DNA of 64,000 bases from an uncultured Lachnospiraceae bacterium (GTDB lineage: Bacteria > Bacillota > Clostridia > Lachnospirales > Lachnospiraceae), in the NCBI GenBank assembly GCA_934320845.1, contig CAKRFU010000006.1, positions 89,085-153,084 on the forward strand, given 5' to 3'. Positions 54,570 through 63,952 of the stretch are shown here, in pieces (the first letter of the stretch is position 1; the number at the start of each line of letters is the position of its first letter). The position numbers were made by a program, and so were the translations under genes. Below the pieces are notes generated by a model. The model was not told the origin of the DNA. It ran no database searches and worked only from the letters and a program-made list of their open reading frames with translations.

Positions 54570-55595
54570 ATGAAAAAACTAAGTGGTTCAGATGTTCTTG
54601 TTGTTGATGACAATAGTGCAAATACACTTGTTCTTAAAGCAATGGTTGAGAGATATGGTGTTCACGTTGACACTGCAGAATCAGGGATGGAAGCAATTGA
54701 AAAAACATGCTCAAAAAGCTATGATTTTGTACTTATGGATTATCTCATGCCTGATATGGATGGTGTTGAAGCCATAAGACAGATAAAGTTTGTTACAAGT
54801 GAGACGGATAGCACGGTATTTTTTGGAGTTTCGGCTACAGTTGATTCACAGGTAAAGGAATTGTTTGACAAGGCAGGTGCAACAGATGTGCTCAGAAAAC
54901 CTGTAAAAAGGGAAGAATTAGAAGCGGCTCTTATCGCAAATGGATTTGAGATTGATGTTACTGAAAGTGAAGAACAGGAAGATGAGGATCAGACAATGTT
55001 TCTTTCATCTGTTGAAGGACTTAATTATGAAGAGGGATTGTCACTTATGGCAGGAAGTCTTGAGAATTACATGAAAGTTCTTGTAGTCAGTGTTAGAAAC
55101 ATAATCGAGAATTATAATATGATAGATGTTATAAGAAATACTGAACAGATGGAGACTATGACTTTGTACTTTCACAGTTTGAAAGGTATATTTTTAAATA
55201 TAGGTGCGGATGAGCTTGCAGAGCAGTCAAAGCGCCTTGAGTTTGCAGCAAGAGAATTTGAAAATCCATATGTTCATGAGATGATGGACGGATATCTCGA
55301 AAAAGTAAAAAAATTTCATGACCAGCTAGAGAAAGCGTGTATTTTTTTCAAAGAGCAGGATAAAAATAAGAGTAGTTCAGAAGTTATGCCCGTTTCGGAA
55401 TTTATGAAGAATGTGGAAAAACTCAAGGAATATATTCAGGATTTCAACTATATAGATATTATTGAAATGCTGGAAAAGATGATGGGGAGTGCATCGGCAG
55501 ACAGACAAGATACATTAAATAAAGTTTATGACAATATACAGAATTTTGAATACGATGCTGCATATGAAATATTAAATAATATTACGGAGAATTGA
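54570..55595 (+). CDS. receiver-Hpt phosphorelay protein
   Basis: 341 residues. The receiver domain (1-130) has acidic residues VVDDN and phospho-acceptor D57 in LMDYLMPDMDG. An acidic linker follows (about 130-150). The second domain contains YFHSLKGIFLNIGADELAEQ, the histidine phosphotransfer motif with H202. A third helical region (about 265-341) has no motif. No output domain is present, so it passes phosphate or binds a partner. No kinase gene is adjacent. The next gene starts one base after its stop. Confidence 0.85.
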   Translation: MKKLSGSDVLVVDDNSANTLVLKAMVERYGVHVDTAESGMEAIEKTCSKSYDFVLMDYLMPDMDGVEAIRQIKFVTSETDSTVFFGVSATVDSQVKELFDKAGATDVLRKPVKREELEAALIANGFEIDVTESEEQEDEDQTMFLSSVEGLNYEEGLSLMAGSLENYMKVLVVSVRNIIENYNMIDVIRNTEQMETMTLYFHSLKGIFLNIGADELAEQSKRLEFAAREFENPYVHEMMDGYLEKVKKFHDQLEKACIFFKEQDKNKSSSEVMPVSEFMKNVEKLKEYIQDFNYIDIIEMLEKMMGSASADRQDTLNKVYDNIQNFEYDAAYEILNNITEN

Positions 55596-55596
55596 T

Positions 55597-56037
55597 ATGA
55601 ATGTCTTTAAAAAGTGTTTACGTAAGGAATTTGGAAAAAAAGGGTATGAAAAATATGTAAAACTTTTTTCTGAGGAGATTGGAGATAAGAAAAATATCAG
55701 ATTAAATATAGAAGATAAAAAGATTTATAAAGATATGTATGAAATTCTCTCAAAAGATTCAGAGACGGTTATCAAGGAAAAACTGGAAAATTTATCCGTC
55801 ACTTTATATAATGCATTGCAAATAGTAAGAAAATTTTCGGGTATATTGTTTGTATATGCGTTGGCAAATATTGTGTTACTAATGCTTGATCTGGACTATT
55901 ATGTTACATGTGCAAGTATAGCAATACTTGGAGCAGCATTTTTGTATAAGCTTCTTGAATTTCTTGAAAACAAATTTTGCTTTATAGACGCATATCTGAT
56001 AATGATATATAAAGCAGTGCTTGAGAAAATCAGGTAA
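55597..56037 (+). CDS. hypothetical small membrane protein
   Basis: 146 residues. A basic, charged N-terminal region (1-80) is followed by two hydrophobic segments (about 85-103 and 108-124) and a short basic tail. No known motif was seen. It begins 1 base after the receiver-Hpt gene and is therefore almost certainly co-expressed with it, which makes it a candidate membrane partner. No function can be assigned from sequence. Confidence 0.65.
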   Translation: MNVFKKCLRKEFGKKGYEKYVKLFSEEIGDKKNIRLNIEDKKIYKDMYEILSKDSETVIKEKLENLSVTLYNALQIVRKFSGILFVYALANIVLLMLDLDYYVTCASIAILGAAFLYKLLEFLENKFCFIDAYLIMIYKAVLEKIR

Positions 56038-56133
56038 CTGATATACAGAATGATAACTGATATAATGGCTGTGCCAGAAATTATATAAAAAATGCAGGTA
56101 AAAGCTTGATTTTGCCTTCATTTTTTTGAATTC

Positions 56134-56213
56134 CTAGTACATCGTTTCGTAAATAACTATACCAATCCGTATCCTACGCGATTGGTATAGTTATTTCGAA
56201 AACGATGTACTAG
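56134..56213. repeat. 80-bp palindromic element with CTAGTAC ends
   Basis: Arms 56134-56167 and 56180-56213 pair at 31 of 34 positions around a 12-base centre. Both ends read CTAGTACATCGTTT outward-in. The right end supplies the TAG stop of the minus-strand HAD gene (56210-56212). There is no T-run on either side, so it is not an ordinary terminator, although it lies between convergent genes. The termini resemble those of the element at 31324-31370. Confidence 0.78.
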
Positions 56214-57010
56214 ATAAGTCTAAAATGCTTCATTGCATTATATATGCCATCGTCAAATACATCATCTGTTATATAATCGGATTTATCAAGAACTGTTTTA
56301 GGACTGTGTTTCATTGCGATGCTTGTTCCGGCAAACTCAAGCATTGGTAAATCATTGTTGCTGTCTCCTATTGCAATAGTATCTTTTTTTTCTACGTTAA
56401 AGTATTCCATAAGAAATTCGATACCTGTAGCTTTAGAGCAATTAGATGGAACTATTTCATAAAAGCTGTTGCCACGGTCAATTATTGTGAATATTTTTGA
56501 ATACTTTTCGCTGAAAGATTTAAAATCACTGTTCTTATGAACGCCGATACAAAATTTATCGAATACAAGATTTGATGCCGTTGCAGGGTCAAGTTCTCTA
56601 TATGAATCGGGATAGAGTATTTCTTGTTCATTTTTAAAATCGCCTATATGGGTAGTGTATGGCTTGTTTCTATAATAAAGTGTTTTTTCGCCTTCTAAAA
56701 GCCATTCAATATCATATTTCTCAAGATCTTTAATGAGCTCGTTGCCAATCTCGAATGGTATTGTTTGAGAAAAGAGTATCTCGTTTTTATATAAAATATA
56801 AGTACCGCATCCGCATATAAAACCGTCCATATTTAATTCTTTAAGATAGACATCAATTTCTGATAAAGCACGACCGGTGTTTATGAAACAGAGATGTCCA
56901 TTTTGCTGAAGTTTCTTAATTGCATCTTTTGCTGAATGGGGAACCACATTTTTTTTGCCGACTCTGTCAGCTATAGTTCCGTCTACATCAAAAAATAATA
57001 ATTTTCTCAT
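56210..57010 (-). CDS. Cof-type HAD-IIB phosphatase
   Basis: 266 residues. Motif I is FFDVDGT (D8, D10), motif II lies in FINTGR, and motif IV is IAIGDSNNDLPML. A Cof-type C2 cap occupies about 85-185. Enzymes of this group remove phosphate from sugar phosphates or nucleotides. The ATG at 57010 follows AAAGGA by 7 bases; an earlier TTG at 57016 lacks SD spacing. Its stop codon is the end of a palindromic element. Confidence 0.92.
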   Translation of the reverse strand: MRKLLFFDVDGTIADRVGKKNVVPHSAKDAIKKLQQNGHLCFINTGRALSEIDVYLKELNMDGFICGCGTYILYKNEILFSQTIPFEIGNELIKDLEKYDIEWLLEGEKTLYYRNKPYTTHIGDFKNEQEILYPDSYRELDPATASNLVFDKFCIGVHKNSDFKSFSEKYSKIFTIIDRGNSFYEIVPSNCSKATGIEFLMEYFNVEKKDTIAIGDSNNDLPMLEFAGTSIAMKHSPKTVLDKSDYITDDVFDDGIYNAMKHFRLI

Positions 57011-57080
57011 ATGCAAATCCTTTCGATGATGATATAATTTCTATGTTTGTGATTGTTTCTTTATTTTTACAATGTTGTTT

Positions 57081-57110
57081 ATTATAATGCATAAAAGCTG
57101 GTAAAGTCAA
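57081..57110 (-). promoter_or_regulatory. sigma-A promoter of the HAD gene
   Basis: On the minus strand: TTGACT (57110-57105), 18 bases, TATAAT (57086-57081). It leaves about 70 bases of leader before the ATG. Confidence 0.7.
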
Positions 57111-57192
57111 ATGATATTAAAAAAGTTATTGATAACAATAAATGGCAATCGGTTATTATGGTTTGTTGTTTTAGAAATGAGGTTTTATATAA

Positions 57193-59211
57193 ATGAGTTA
57201 CGAGAAAAAAGACTTTTTGCCCGTGTGCAGGGAAGATATGATAAAGCGTGGCTGGGAACAGGTCGATTTTGTATATGTTTGTGGTGATGCTTATGTTGAT
57301 CATTCTTCTTTTGGTGCGGCAATCATTACAAGGGTATTGGAGGCACATGGATATAAAATAGGTTTTATTGCTCAGCCGGATTGGAAGGATGAGGAGAGCA
57401 TTCAGGTGTTTGGCATGCCGAGACTGGGTTTTCTTGTTTCAGCGGGAAATATGGATTCGATGGTAAATCATTATACCGTGTCAAAGAAAAGAAGAAGTTC
57501 TGATGCATACACTCCGGGTGGCATTATAGGAAAAAGACCTGATTATGCCACGATAGTGTATTGCAATCTTATAAGAAAAGTTTATAAGAGGGTGCCGATT
57601 ATTATTGGGGGGATAGAGGCAAGTCTTAGGAGACTCGCACATTATGATTATTGGTCTGATAAATTAAAACATTCGATACTCGTTGATTCACAGGCTGATA
57701 TATGTATATATGGAATGGGAGAACTTTCAGTAGTTGAGATAGCAGATGCGCTTGAGAGTGGGATTGATATATCTGATATTACTTTTGTAAACGGTACGGT
57801 TTACAGAGCCAAAAATCTTGACAGTGTGTACGATGCAAAGATGCTTCCTGACTATGAAGCAATGCAAAATGATAAACTTGAATATGCAAAAAGTTTTTAC
57901 ATTCAGTATTGTAACACTGATTCTATTACTGCAAGCAGACTTGTTGAAAAATATAATGATTATCTTTATATAGTGCAGAATCCGCCAGCAAGACCACTCA
58001 CACAGCTTGAGATGGACGATGTTTATGCACTTCCATATATGAGAGCATATCATCCTATGTATGAAAAGGAGGGTGGGGTTCCTGCCTTATCAGAGATAAA
58101 ATTCAGTCTTACAAGTAACAGAGGATGTTTTGGAGGATGCAGTTTTTGTGCTTTGACATTTCATCAGGGCAGAGTGTTACAGACAAGGAGTCAAGAGTCG
58201 ATAATAGCAGAAGCAAAACAGATGATAAAAGAGCCTGATTTTAAGGGCTATATACATGACGTAGGCGGACCTACGGCAGATTTTAGAGGAAGGGCATGCG
58301 ATAAACAGGTTGAGCATGGTGTATGCATGAACAGACAATGTCTTTTTCCAAAACCCTGTCCAAATCTAAAAGTTGACCACAGTGATTATCTTAAACTTTT
58401 GCGCAGGCTCAGAAAGCTTGATGGAGTAAAAAAAGTTTTTGTGCGTTCAGGTCTTAGGTTTGATTATATAATGGCAGACAGTGATGATACATTTTTGAAG
58501 GAACTTTGTGAGTATCATATCAGCGGACAGTTAAGAGTTGCACCGGAACATATTTCCGATGAGGTTCTTAAAAATATGGGAAAACCTGAAAATGCAGTAT
58601 ATGAAGCGTTTAAGGCAAGGTATGACAGGATAAACAGAAAAGTTGGCAAAAAACAATTTGTCGTGCCATATCTTATGTCGTCTCACCCGGGTTCGACACT
58701 TAAAGAAGCAGTAGAGCTTGCCGTTCATTTAAGAGATCTGGGTTACATGCCTGAACAGGTTCAGGATTTTTATCCGACACCGTCAACTATTTCAACATGT
58801 ATGTATTATACAGGAGTTGATCCAAGGACAATGAAAAAGGTATATACACCTGTAAATCCCCATGAAAAGGCGATGCAGAGAGCACTTATACAATATAAAA
58901 ATCCTAAGAATTATGAACTTGTAAAAGAGGCACTTATAAAAGCAGGAAGAGAAGATCTTATAGGTTTTGGCGAACAATGTCTTATAAGGCCGAGAAAAGA
59001 AAAATGGCGTGAGGAGGCATGGGAAAAGAAGAATGCAAAACACGGTAAAGGTTCTAAGTCAGGGCAAAATTCCGGGAAGAGGAAGAATGTTCAAAGCGGT
59101 AAAGAAAGTTTAGGCAAATCGAACAGAAAAAACAGTGGAAACGCTAGGTCATCGGGAAAGAGAAAAGTGACACCTGAAAAAAGATATGGTACAAAATCGA
59201 AAAGAAGGTAA
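57193..59211 (+). CDS. YgiQ-family radical SAM protein
   Basis: A 672-residue protein. The N-terminal UPF0313 region (about 1-290) includes [16 protein letters not shown] and [20 protein letters not shown]. The radical SAM cluster site is C312-x3-C316-x2-C319 ([11 protein letters not shown]). The C-terminal DUF3362-like region follows to about 600. The last 70 residues are very rich in Lys, Arg, Ser and Gly and look disordered and nucleic-acid-binding. The function of the family is unknown. GAGG lies about 10 bases before the ATG. Confidence 0.92.
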   Translation: MSYEKKDFLPVCREDMIKRGWEQVDFVYVCGDAYVDHSSFGAAIITRVLEAHGYKIGFIAQPDWKDEESIQVFGMPRLGFLVSAGNMDSMVNHYTVSKKRRSSDAYTPGGIIGKRPDYATIVYCNLIRKVYKRVPIIIGGIEASLRRLAHYDYWSDKLKHSILVDSQADICIYGMGELSVVEIADALESGIDISDITFVNGTVYRAKNLDSVYDAKMLPDYEAMQNDKLEYAKSFYIQYCNTDSITASRLVEKYNDYLYIVQNPPARPLTQLEMDDVYALPYMRAYHPMYEKEGGVPALSEIKFSLTSNRGCFGGCSFCALTFHQGRVLQTRSQESIIAEAKQMIKEPDFKGYIHDVGGPTADFRGRACDKQVEHGVCMNRQCLFPKPCPNLKVDHSDYLKLLRRLRKLDGVKKVFVRSGLRFDYIMADSDDTFLKELCEYHISGQLRVAPEHISDEVLKNMGKPENAVYEAFKARYDRINRKVGKKQFVVPYLMSSHPGSTLKEAVELAVHLRDLGYMPEQVQDFYPTPSTISTCMYYTGVDPRTMKKVYTPVNPHEKAMQRALIQYKNPKNYELVKEALIKAGREDLIGFGEQCLIRPRKEKWREEAWEKKNAKHGKGSKSGQNSGKRKNVQSGKESLGKSNRKNSGNARSSGKRKVTPEKRYGTKSKRR

Positions 59212-59289
59212 AATTTAAGGAAAAACAGACGATATAAAATATAGGTGAGTAGATAAATGAGCAGATTATGATAAAGGAGTGTGATTGTT

Positions 59290-60030
59290 ATGCCATCAGT
59301 TTTTTCAATAAGTGGTGCAAATAGTATGTTTTTTGCGGATAGCAGCAGTAAAAACTCAAATAATTCGGTGTCATCAATTTTTGGTGAGACAAGCACTTTG
59401 CTCGGGGACTATTCGATGATTAAATCGGGCGGTTACAAGAAGCTTTTAACCGCATATTATGCTTCACAGAAAACAGAAAGCAAGAGCAGCGGAACTTCAG
59501 GTTCAACCGCAAATTTAGTGGACATAAAGACAGACGCAGTTAAATTAAAACAATCTTTGTCTAAGTTGTCAGAGTCTTCATTATATGAGAAAAAGACAGA
59601 CAAAGACGGAAAAAGTGATTATGACAGAGATGCAATTACAAGTGCGGTTAAAAATTTTGTTGATGCCTATAACAGTTATGTTGATGTGAGTGGAAAGGCT
59701 GATTCGACAAGTCTTTTAAGAAGAAGTGTAAGTATCGTCAATAACACAAATGCGAATTCGGTTCTTCTTTCAAAGAGTGGTATCAGCATCGGAAAAGATA
59801 ATAAACTTTCGCTTGATGAGGATACTTTGAAGAAAGCAGATATAAATGTTTTAAAGACGCTATTTACAGGTGTAGGTTCTTTGGGTGATACAATATCATC
59901 AAAGGCTAATGAGAGTTATGGTATTGCAAACAGTGCAGTATTTAATAATAATCATGCAGCTTCGTACACTTATAGCGGTGCATATACGACATTTGCAAAC
60001 AGCAATAACTGGTTTAACGGACTTATGTAG
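59290..60030 (+). CDS. putative secreted/flagellar-type protein (FliD C-terminus-like)
   Basis: 246 residues, Ser/Asn/Lys-rich, without signal peptide or membrane helix. It has GDYSMIKSGGYKKLLTAYYA near the N-terminus, then helical stretches. The region about 110-210 (ITSAVKNFVDAYNSYVD, LSLDEDTLKKADINVLKTLF) resembles the FliD C-terminal domain. The ATG at 59290 lies 10 bases after AAAGGAG. No flagellar genes are in the window. It might be exported by a flagellar machine encoded elsewhere; the resemblance is by eye and modest. Confidence 0.55.
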   Translation: MPSVFSISGANSMFFADSSSKNSNNSVSSIFGETSTLLGDYSMIKSGGYKKLLTAYYASQKTESKSSGTSGSTANLVDIKTDAVKLKQSLSKLSESSLYEKKTDKDGKSDYDRDAITSAVKNFVDAYNSYVDVSGKADSTSLLRRSVSIVNNTNANSVLLSKSGISIGKDNKLSLDEDTLKKADINVLKTLFTGVGSLGDTISSKANESYGIANSAVFNNNHAASYTYSGAYTTFANSNNWFNGLM

Positions 60031-60097
60031 CATCAGTATTAAATGTGTAATATCAATGTTAAGAATTAAAATTACAATTAGTCAGAATTAAATAAAA

Positions 60098-60166
60098 ATA
60101 CAGGCGTGTATGGATAAGCAGACAGGGTATGTGATATTCTCAGTGTAATCTTTGACATGCCTGTAT
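60098..60166 (+). other. inverted repeat downstream of the FliD-like gene
   Basis: ATACAGGC (60098-60105) and GCCTGTAT (60159-60166) are perfect 8-base arms with a 53-base interior; a short T-poor tail (CTTTA) follows. It may be a weak 3' end of the FliD-like transcript. Otherwise the 206-base gap holds nothing recognised. Confidence 0.4.
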
Positions 60167-60236
60167 CTTTATGTGGCAGAAAATAAATTTATTAGTTTAT
60201 GACTGTCAGGAAAAATTAAAGATGAAAGGAAAAAAT

Positions 60237-60974
60237 ATGTATCGTTTTTATGTATCTAAGGAGCAGATTGCGGATGATAAAATTTATATAGAAGGAACGG
60301 ATGTAAATCATATAAAAAATGTTTTAAGGCTGGAAAAGGGTGATTGGATAATTGCCTGTGACAAAGAGGGAACAGATTACATTTCAAGAATAAATACTTT
60401 ATCTTCTGAGCAGATTTTACTTAATGTTGAAAAAGTACAGGATTCAGATACAGAACTTCCATGTAAGATAGTGCTTTTTCAAGGACTTCCAAAGAAAGAT
60501 AAGATGGAATTTATAATACAGAAAGCTGTGGAATTAGGCGTATCCGAGATAGTTCCCGTTGTTATGAAAAGATGTGTTGTGAAACTGGACGACAAGAAGA
60601 GTGACAAAAAGACAAAGAGGTGGCAGACTATAGCTGAGGCAGCAGCAAAACAAAGCGGCAGAGGAATTATACCTAAGGTGGCAAATCCTGTAAACATTAA
60701 AGAGGCATTTGACATTGCGGGCAGCTTAGAGTACAATATGATACCATATGAGTTACAGGACGGAATTGAAGAGTCGAGGAAAATAGTAAAGGAAAGTTGC
60801 ACGAAAAAATCAGTGGGAATATTTATAGGACCGGAGGGCGGTTTTGAAAAAGAAGAAGTTGAAGAAGCTGTATCTAAGGGGATAAAGCCGATATCACTTG
60901 GAAAGAGAATTCTTAGGACAGAAACGGCAGGAATGGCAATTGTTTCAATTATGATGTTTGAGATGCAGGATTAA
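60237..60974 (+). CDS. rsmE: 16S rRNA m3U1498 methyltransferase
   Basis: A 245-residue SPOUT methyltransferase. The N-terminal PUA-like domain starts MYRFYVSKEQ with NHIKNVLRLEKGD. The catalytic knot shows LFQGLPKKDKMEFIIQKAVELGV, FIGPEGGFEKEEV and SLGKRILRTETAGM. The ATG at 60237 follows GAAAGGA; the longer frame back to 60171 has no SD and adds unlike sequence. RsmE genes in Firmicutes usually lie after prmA (L11 methyltransferase), which is absent here. Confidence 0.95.
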   Translation: MYRFYVSKEQIADDKIYIEGTDVNHIKNVLRLEKGDWIIACDKEGTDYISRINTLSSEQILLNVEKVQDSDTELPCKIVLFQGLPKKDKMEFIIQKAVELGVSEIVPVVMKRCVVKLDDKKSDKKTKRWQTIAEAAAKQSGRGIIPKVANPVNIKEAFDIAGSLEYNMIPYELQDGIEESRKIVKESCTKKSVGIFIGPEGGFEKEEVEEAVSKGIKPISLGKRILRTETAGMAIVSIMMFEMQD

Positions 60975-61006
60975 GATTTAGATATATAAAGTACGGAGGA
61001 ATACAA

Positions 61007-62200
61007 ATGGAGGCTTATCTTGATAACGCCGCTACGACACAGGCATTTGAGGAAGTATGCAGGGAGGTAGAAAAGGTTATGATGGTTGATTTTGGAAACC
61101 CATCATCAAAGCATACAAAAGGAATGCAGGCGGAAAATTATATAAATGAGGCTAAAGAAAATATTGCGGCGACACTTAAATGCCAGCCAAAGGAAATTAT
61201 ATTTACATCCGGCGGAACAGAATCAAACAATATGGCACTTATCGGTACCGCACTGGCAAACAGAAGAGCCGGAAATCATATTATTACTACAAGAATAGAG
61301 CATGCATCTGTACATGAGCCGCTGGCTTTTCTTGAGGAGATGGGTTATGATGTGACTTATCTGAAAGTTGACGAGCTTGGTCATGTTGACATTAAAGAAC
61401 TTGAAGAGTCAATGAGAGATGATACGGTTATCGTTTCTGTTATGTTTGTCAACAATGAGATTGGTGCGGTAGAGGATATTAAAAAAATATCTGATATAGT
61501 AAAAAACAAAAATAAAAATACTATATTTCATGTGGATGCGATTCAGGCATATGGTAAATATAAAATAGTACCAAAGAAGTTGGGTATAGATCTTATGTCG
61601 GTAAGTGGTCACAAAATACACGGACCTAAGGGAAGCGGATTTATATATATAAAAGAAAATACAAAGATAAGACCTATAATTTTTGGCGGAGGACAGCAAA
61701 AGGGCATGCGTTCGGGAACTGAGAATGTTCCTGCAATAGCAGGATTAGGACTTGCTGCAAAAATGATATATGATAATCAGAATGAAAAAATAGATAGGCT
61801 TTATGAATTAAAGCAGATGCTTATTGATGGTTTGTATGATATAGGAAATAAGAATAAATGCGCTGACGGTTCATGCGGAGTTGTCATAAATGGTATAGAT
61901 GGAATTGACATAAAAGATACGGCACCGCACATAGTGAGTGCATCATTTTATGGAATAAAGAGTGAAGTTTTACTTCATGCACTTGCTTCAAAAGGTGTTT
62001 ATGTATCATCGGGTTCAGCATGTTCTTCAAATCATCCTGACCTTAGCGGAACATTAAAAGCAATCGGTGTGAGTGATGAACTTCTTGATTCGACTCTTAG
62101 ATTCAGTTTTTCGGTTGAGACAACAAAAGAGCAGATAGAGTATGCATTGGAAGTATTGATGAAGCAGCTTCCGATATTGAAACGTTTTACAAAGCAATGA
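61007..62200 (+). CDS. cysteine desulfurase (NifS/IscS family)
   Basis: A 397-residue PLP enzyme that mobilises sulfur from cysteine. It has YLDNAATTQAFEEV at the N-terminus, TSGGTESNNMAL, the PLP lysine in SVSGHKIHGPKGSG, and the persulfide-forming cysteine in SSGSACSSNHP. The short loop around that Cys places it with NifS-like group I enzymes. It precedes thiI by 83 bases, a typical pairing: the desulfurase passes sulfur to ThiI for 4-thiouridine in tRNA. GGAGG precedes the ATG. Confidence 0.95.
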   Translation: MEAYLDNAATTQAFEEVCREVEKVMMVDFGNPSSKHTKGMQAENYINEAKENIAATLKCQPKEIIFTSGGTESNNMALIGTALANRRAGNHIITTRIEHASVHEPLAFLEEMGYDVTYLKVDELGHVDIKELEESMRDDTVIVSVMFVNNEIGAVEDIKKISDIVKNKNKNTIFHVDAIQAYGKYKIVPKKLGIDLMSVSGHKIHGPKGSGFIYIKENTKIRPIIFGGGQQKGMRSGTENVPAIAGLGLAAKMIYDNQNEKIDRLYELKQMLIDGLYDIGNKNKCADGSCGVVINGIDGIDIKDTAPHIVSASFYGIKSEVLLHALASKGVYVSSGSACSSNHPDLSGTLKAIGVSDELLDSTLRFSFSVETTKEQIEYALEVLMKQLPILKRFTKQ

Positions 62201-62218
62201 TTTAACAAAGGTAATAAA

Positions 62219-62260
62219 TGTACTCTCGAAATTCTTCGTTCAGAAGATTACGAGAGTACA
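62219..62260 (+). other. hairpin between nifS-like gene and thiI
   Basis: TGTACTCTCG (62219-62228) pairs perfectly with CGAGAGTACA (62251-62260); an inner TTCT/AGAA can extend it. No T-run follows. It could modulate thiI or be a small repeat element with GTAC near the ends. Confidence 0.55.
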
Positions 62261-62283
62261 TAATAATAAAAATGGAGGAAAAA

Positions 62284-63465
62284 ATGGCGCAGGGATTTTT
62301 ATTAAAATACGCAGAAATAGGAGTTAAGGGAAAGAATCGTTATAAGTTTGAAGATGCGTTATGCAATCAGATAAGATTAAGACTTTCTGAGATTGACGGT
62401 GAATTTACTGTTGAGAAAGAGTCAGGAAGAGTATTTGTTCAGGCTGACGGAGATTTTGATTTTGATGAAGTGATTGAGACATTACAGAGAGTATTTGGTC
62501 TTGCAGGAATCAGTCCGGTGGAAGTTATTGAAGATAAGAGCTGGGATAATGTCACAAAAGCAGTAGGTGATTTTGTAGAAAAGCAGTATGATAAATGTGA
62601 TTTTTCTTTTAAGGTAAAATCAAAGAGAAGTGATAAGCATTATCCGTATACATCACCGGAAGTATGTGTGGAGATGGGCGGATATCTTCTTGAAAGATTT
62701 CCTGAACTTTCTGTAGATGTGCATAACCCTGACGTATATATATGGGTAGAGATAAGAGAGAAGGCATATGTATACTCAAAAGTTTATAAGGGTATAGGCG
62801 GTATGCCGCTTGGAACAGCAGGGAAAGCAATGCTTCTTTTGTCGGGTGGAATTGACAGTCCTGTTGCTGGTTATATGATTTCAAAGAGAGGTGTCTGGAT
62901 AGATGCGGTTTATTTCCATGCACCGCCATACACAAGTGAGAGAGCAAAACAAAAGGTTGTTGACCTTGCAAAGCTTGTTTCAAGATATACAGGCAGGATA
63001 AGACTGCATGTTGTTAATTTTACGGATATTCAGATGTATATTTATGAACAGTGTCCTCATGAAGAACTTACTATCATTATGAGAAGATACATGATGAGAA
63101 TAGCACAGCATCTTGCAAAAGAGAACGGCTGTCTGGGTCTTGTCACGGGAGAGAGTATAGGTCAGGTGGCAAGTCAGACTATGCAGAGTCTGGCAGCTAC
63201 AAATGAAGTATGTGATATACCTGTTTACAGACCACTTATTGCATTTGACAAACAGGATATAGTTGATATTTCTGAAAAAATCGGAACATACGAGACATCA
63301 ATACAGCCATATGAAGACTGTTGTACGATTTTTGTGGCAAAACATCCTGTTACAAAACCAAATCTTAAAGCAATCAACAAGTCAGAAGAGAATCTTACGG
63401 AAAAGATTGATGAGATGGTAAAAGAGGCTCTTGATACTATTGAGATAATTGAGATAGGAAAATAA
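62284..63465 (+). CDS. thiI: tRNA 4-thiouridine synthetase
   Basis: A 393-residue enzyme that thiolates U8 of tRNA. The N-terminal ferredoxin-like and THUMP domains (about 1-165) precede the PP-loop ATPase domain with LLLSGGIDSPVAGYM. There is no C-terminal rhodanese domain, the normal form in most Firmicutes, so sulfur comes directly from the partner desulfurase upstream. The ATG at 62284 uses GGAGG (62275-62279); the frame start at 62218 is inside the intergenic hairpin and is rejected. Confidence 0.95.
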   Translation: MAQGFLLKYAEIGVKGKNRYKFEDALCNQIRLRLSEIDGEFTVEKESGRVFVQADGDFDFDEVIETLQRVFGLAGISPVEVIEDKSWDNVTKAVGDFVEKQYDKCDFSFKVKSKRSDKHYPYTSPEVCVEMGGYLLERFPELSVDVHNPDVYIWVEIREKAYVYSKVYKGIGGMPLGTAGKAMLLLSGGIDSPVAGYMISKRGVWIDAVYFHAPPYTSERAKQKVVDLAKLVSRYTGRIRLHVVNFTDIQMYIYEQCPHEELTIIMRRYMMRIAQHLAKENGCLGLVTGESIGQVASQTMQSLAATNEVCDIPVYRPLIAFDKQDIVDISEKIGTYETSIQPYEDCCTIFVAKHPVTKPNLKAINKSEENLTEKIDEMVKEALDTIEIIEIGK

Positions 63466-63514
63466 TGCAGGATTGCGAAAATTGCAACAGCAATGAAGCA
63501 ATCCGGGGCATTAA

Positions 63515-63542
63515 TTGGTGTCAAAATACATTTTGACACCAA
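63515..63542. other. 28-bp perfect palindrome after thiI
   Basis: TTGGTGTCAAAAT (63515-63527) and ATTTTGACACCAA (63530-63542) form a 13-bp perfect stem with a 2-base centre. There is no T-run on the plus strand. It may be a 3' hairpin of the thiI transcript or a protein-binding site. Confidence 0.5.
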
Positions 63543-63597
63543 CATCAGGAAAAAGTAAAGTAAAAAATGCTTTAAGAAATTTAAGTGTAAAAATATA

Positions 63598-63639
63598 TAA
63601 AAAAAGAGAACACCTTACGACATGTCTATGGTGTTCTCT
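63598..63639 (-). terminator. intrinsic terminator for the HPr-like gene
   Basis: AGAGAACACC (63605-63614) pairs with GGTGTTCTCT (63630-63639). Read on the minus strand the stem is followed by a run of Ts (complement of the As at 63599-63605). Confidence 0.85.
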
Positions 63640-63718
63640 GAAATTGCATTTAAAATTGAGAAGGCTCTGCCTTCCCGGTGTTTAGTATAAACTGTTGTGT
63701 CTAAATTGACACACTCTT

Positions 63719-63952
63719 TTACTCAACGATGTAAGGTGCTAATGTTTTAAGGATATCATCCATGTTGTCATCATCATGAATGTTTAAGTCAATTGCCTTT
63801 GAAAGGTCAAGACTGAAAATTCCCATGATAGATTTTGCATCGATAACATATCTTCCTGAAACTAAATCAAAGTCTGTATTGAATTTAGTTACATCATTTA
63901 CAAATGCCTTTACTTTGTCGATAGAGTTTAAAGAAATCTTTACGGTTTTCAT
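63719..63952 (-). CDS. HPr-family protein lacking the phosphorylatable histidine
   Basis: A 77-residue HPr-fold protein. The regulatory-serine segment is conserved (KSIMGIFSLDLSKAI, Ser46-like). The N-terminal region reads ISLNSIDKVKAFVNDVTKF, with no His at the usual position 15 of HPr. It therefore cannot carry PTS phosphate in the normal way and may be a Crh-like or other regulatory partner. The ATG at 63952 follows GGGAGG; the longer frame to the window edge has no SD. A terminator lies about 80 bases downstream. Confidence 0.85.
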   Translation of the reverse strand: MKTVKISLNSIDKVKAFVNDVTKFNTDFDLVSGRYVIDAKSIMGIFSLDLSKAIDLNIHDDDNMDDILKTLAPYIVE

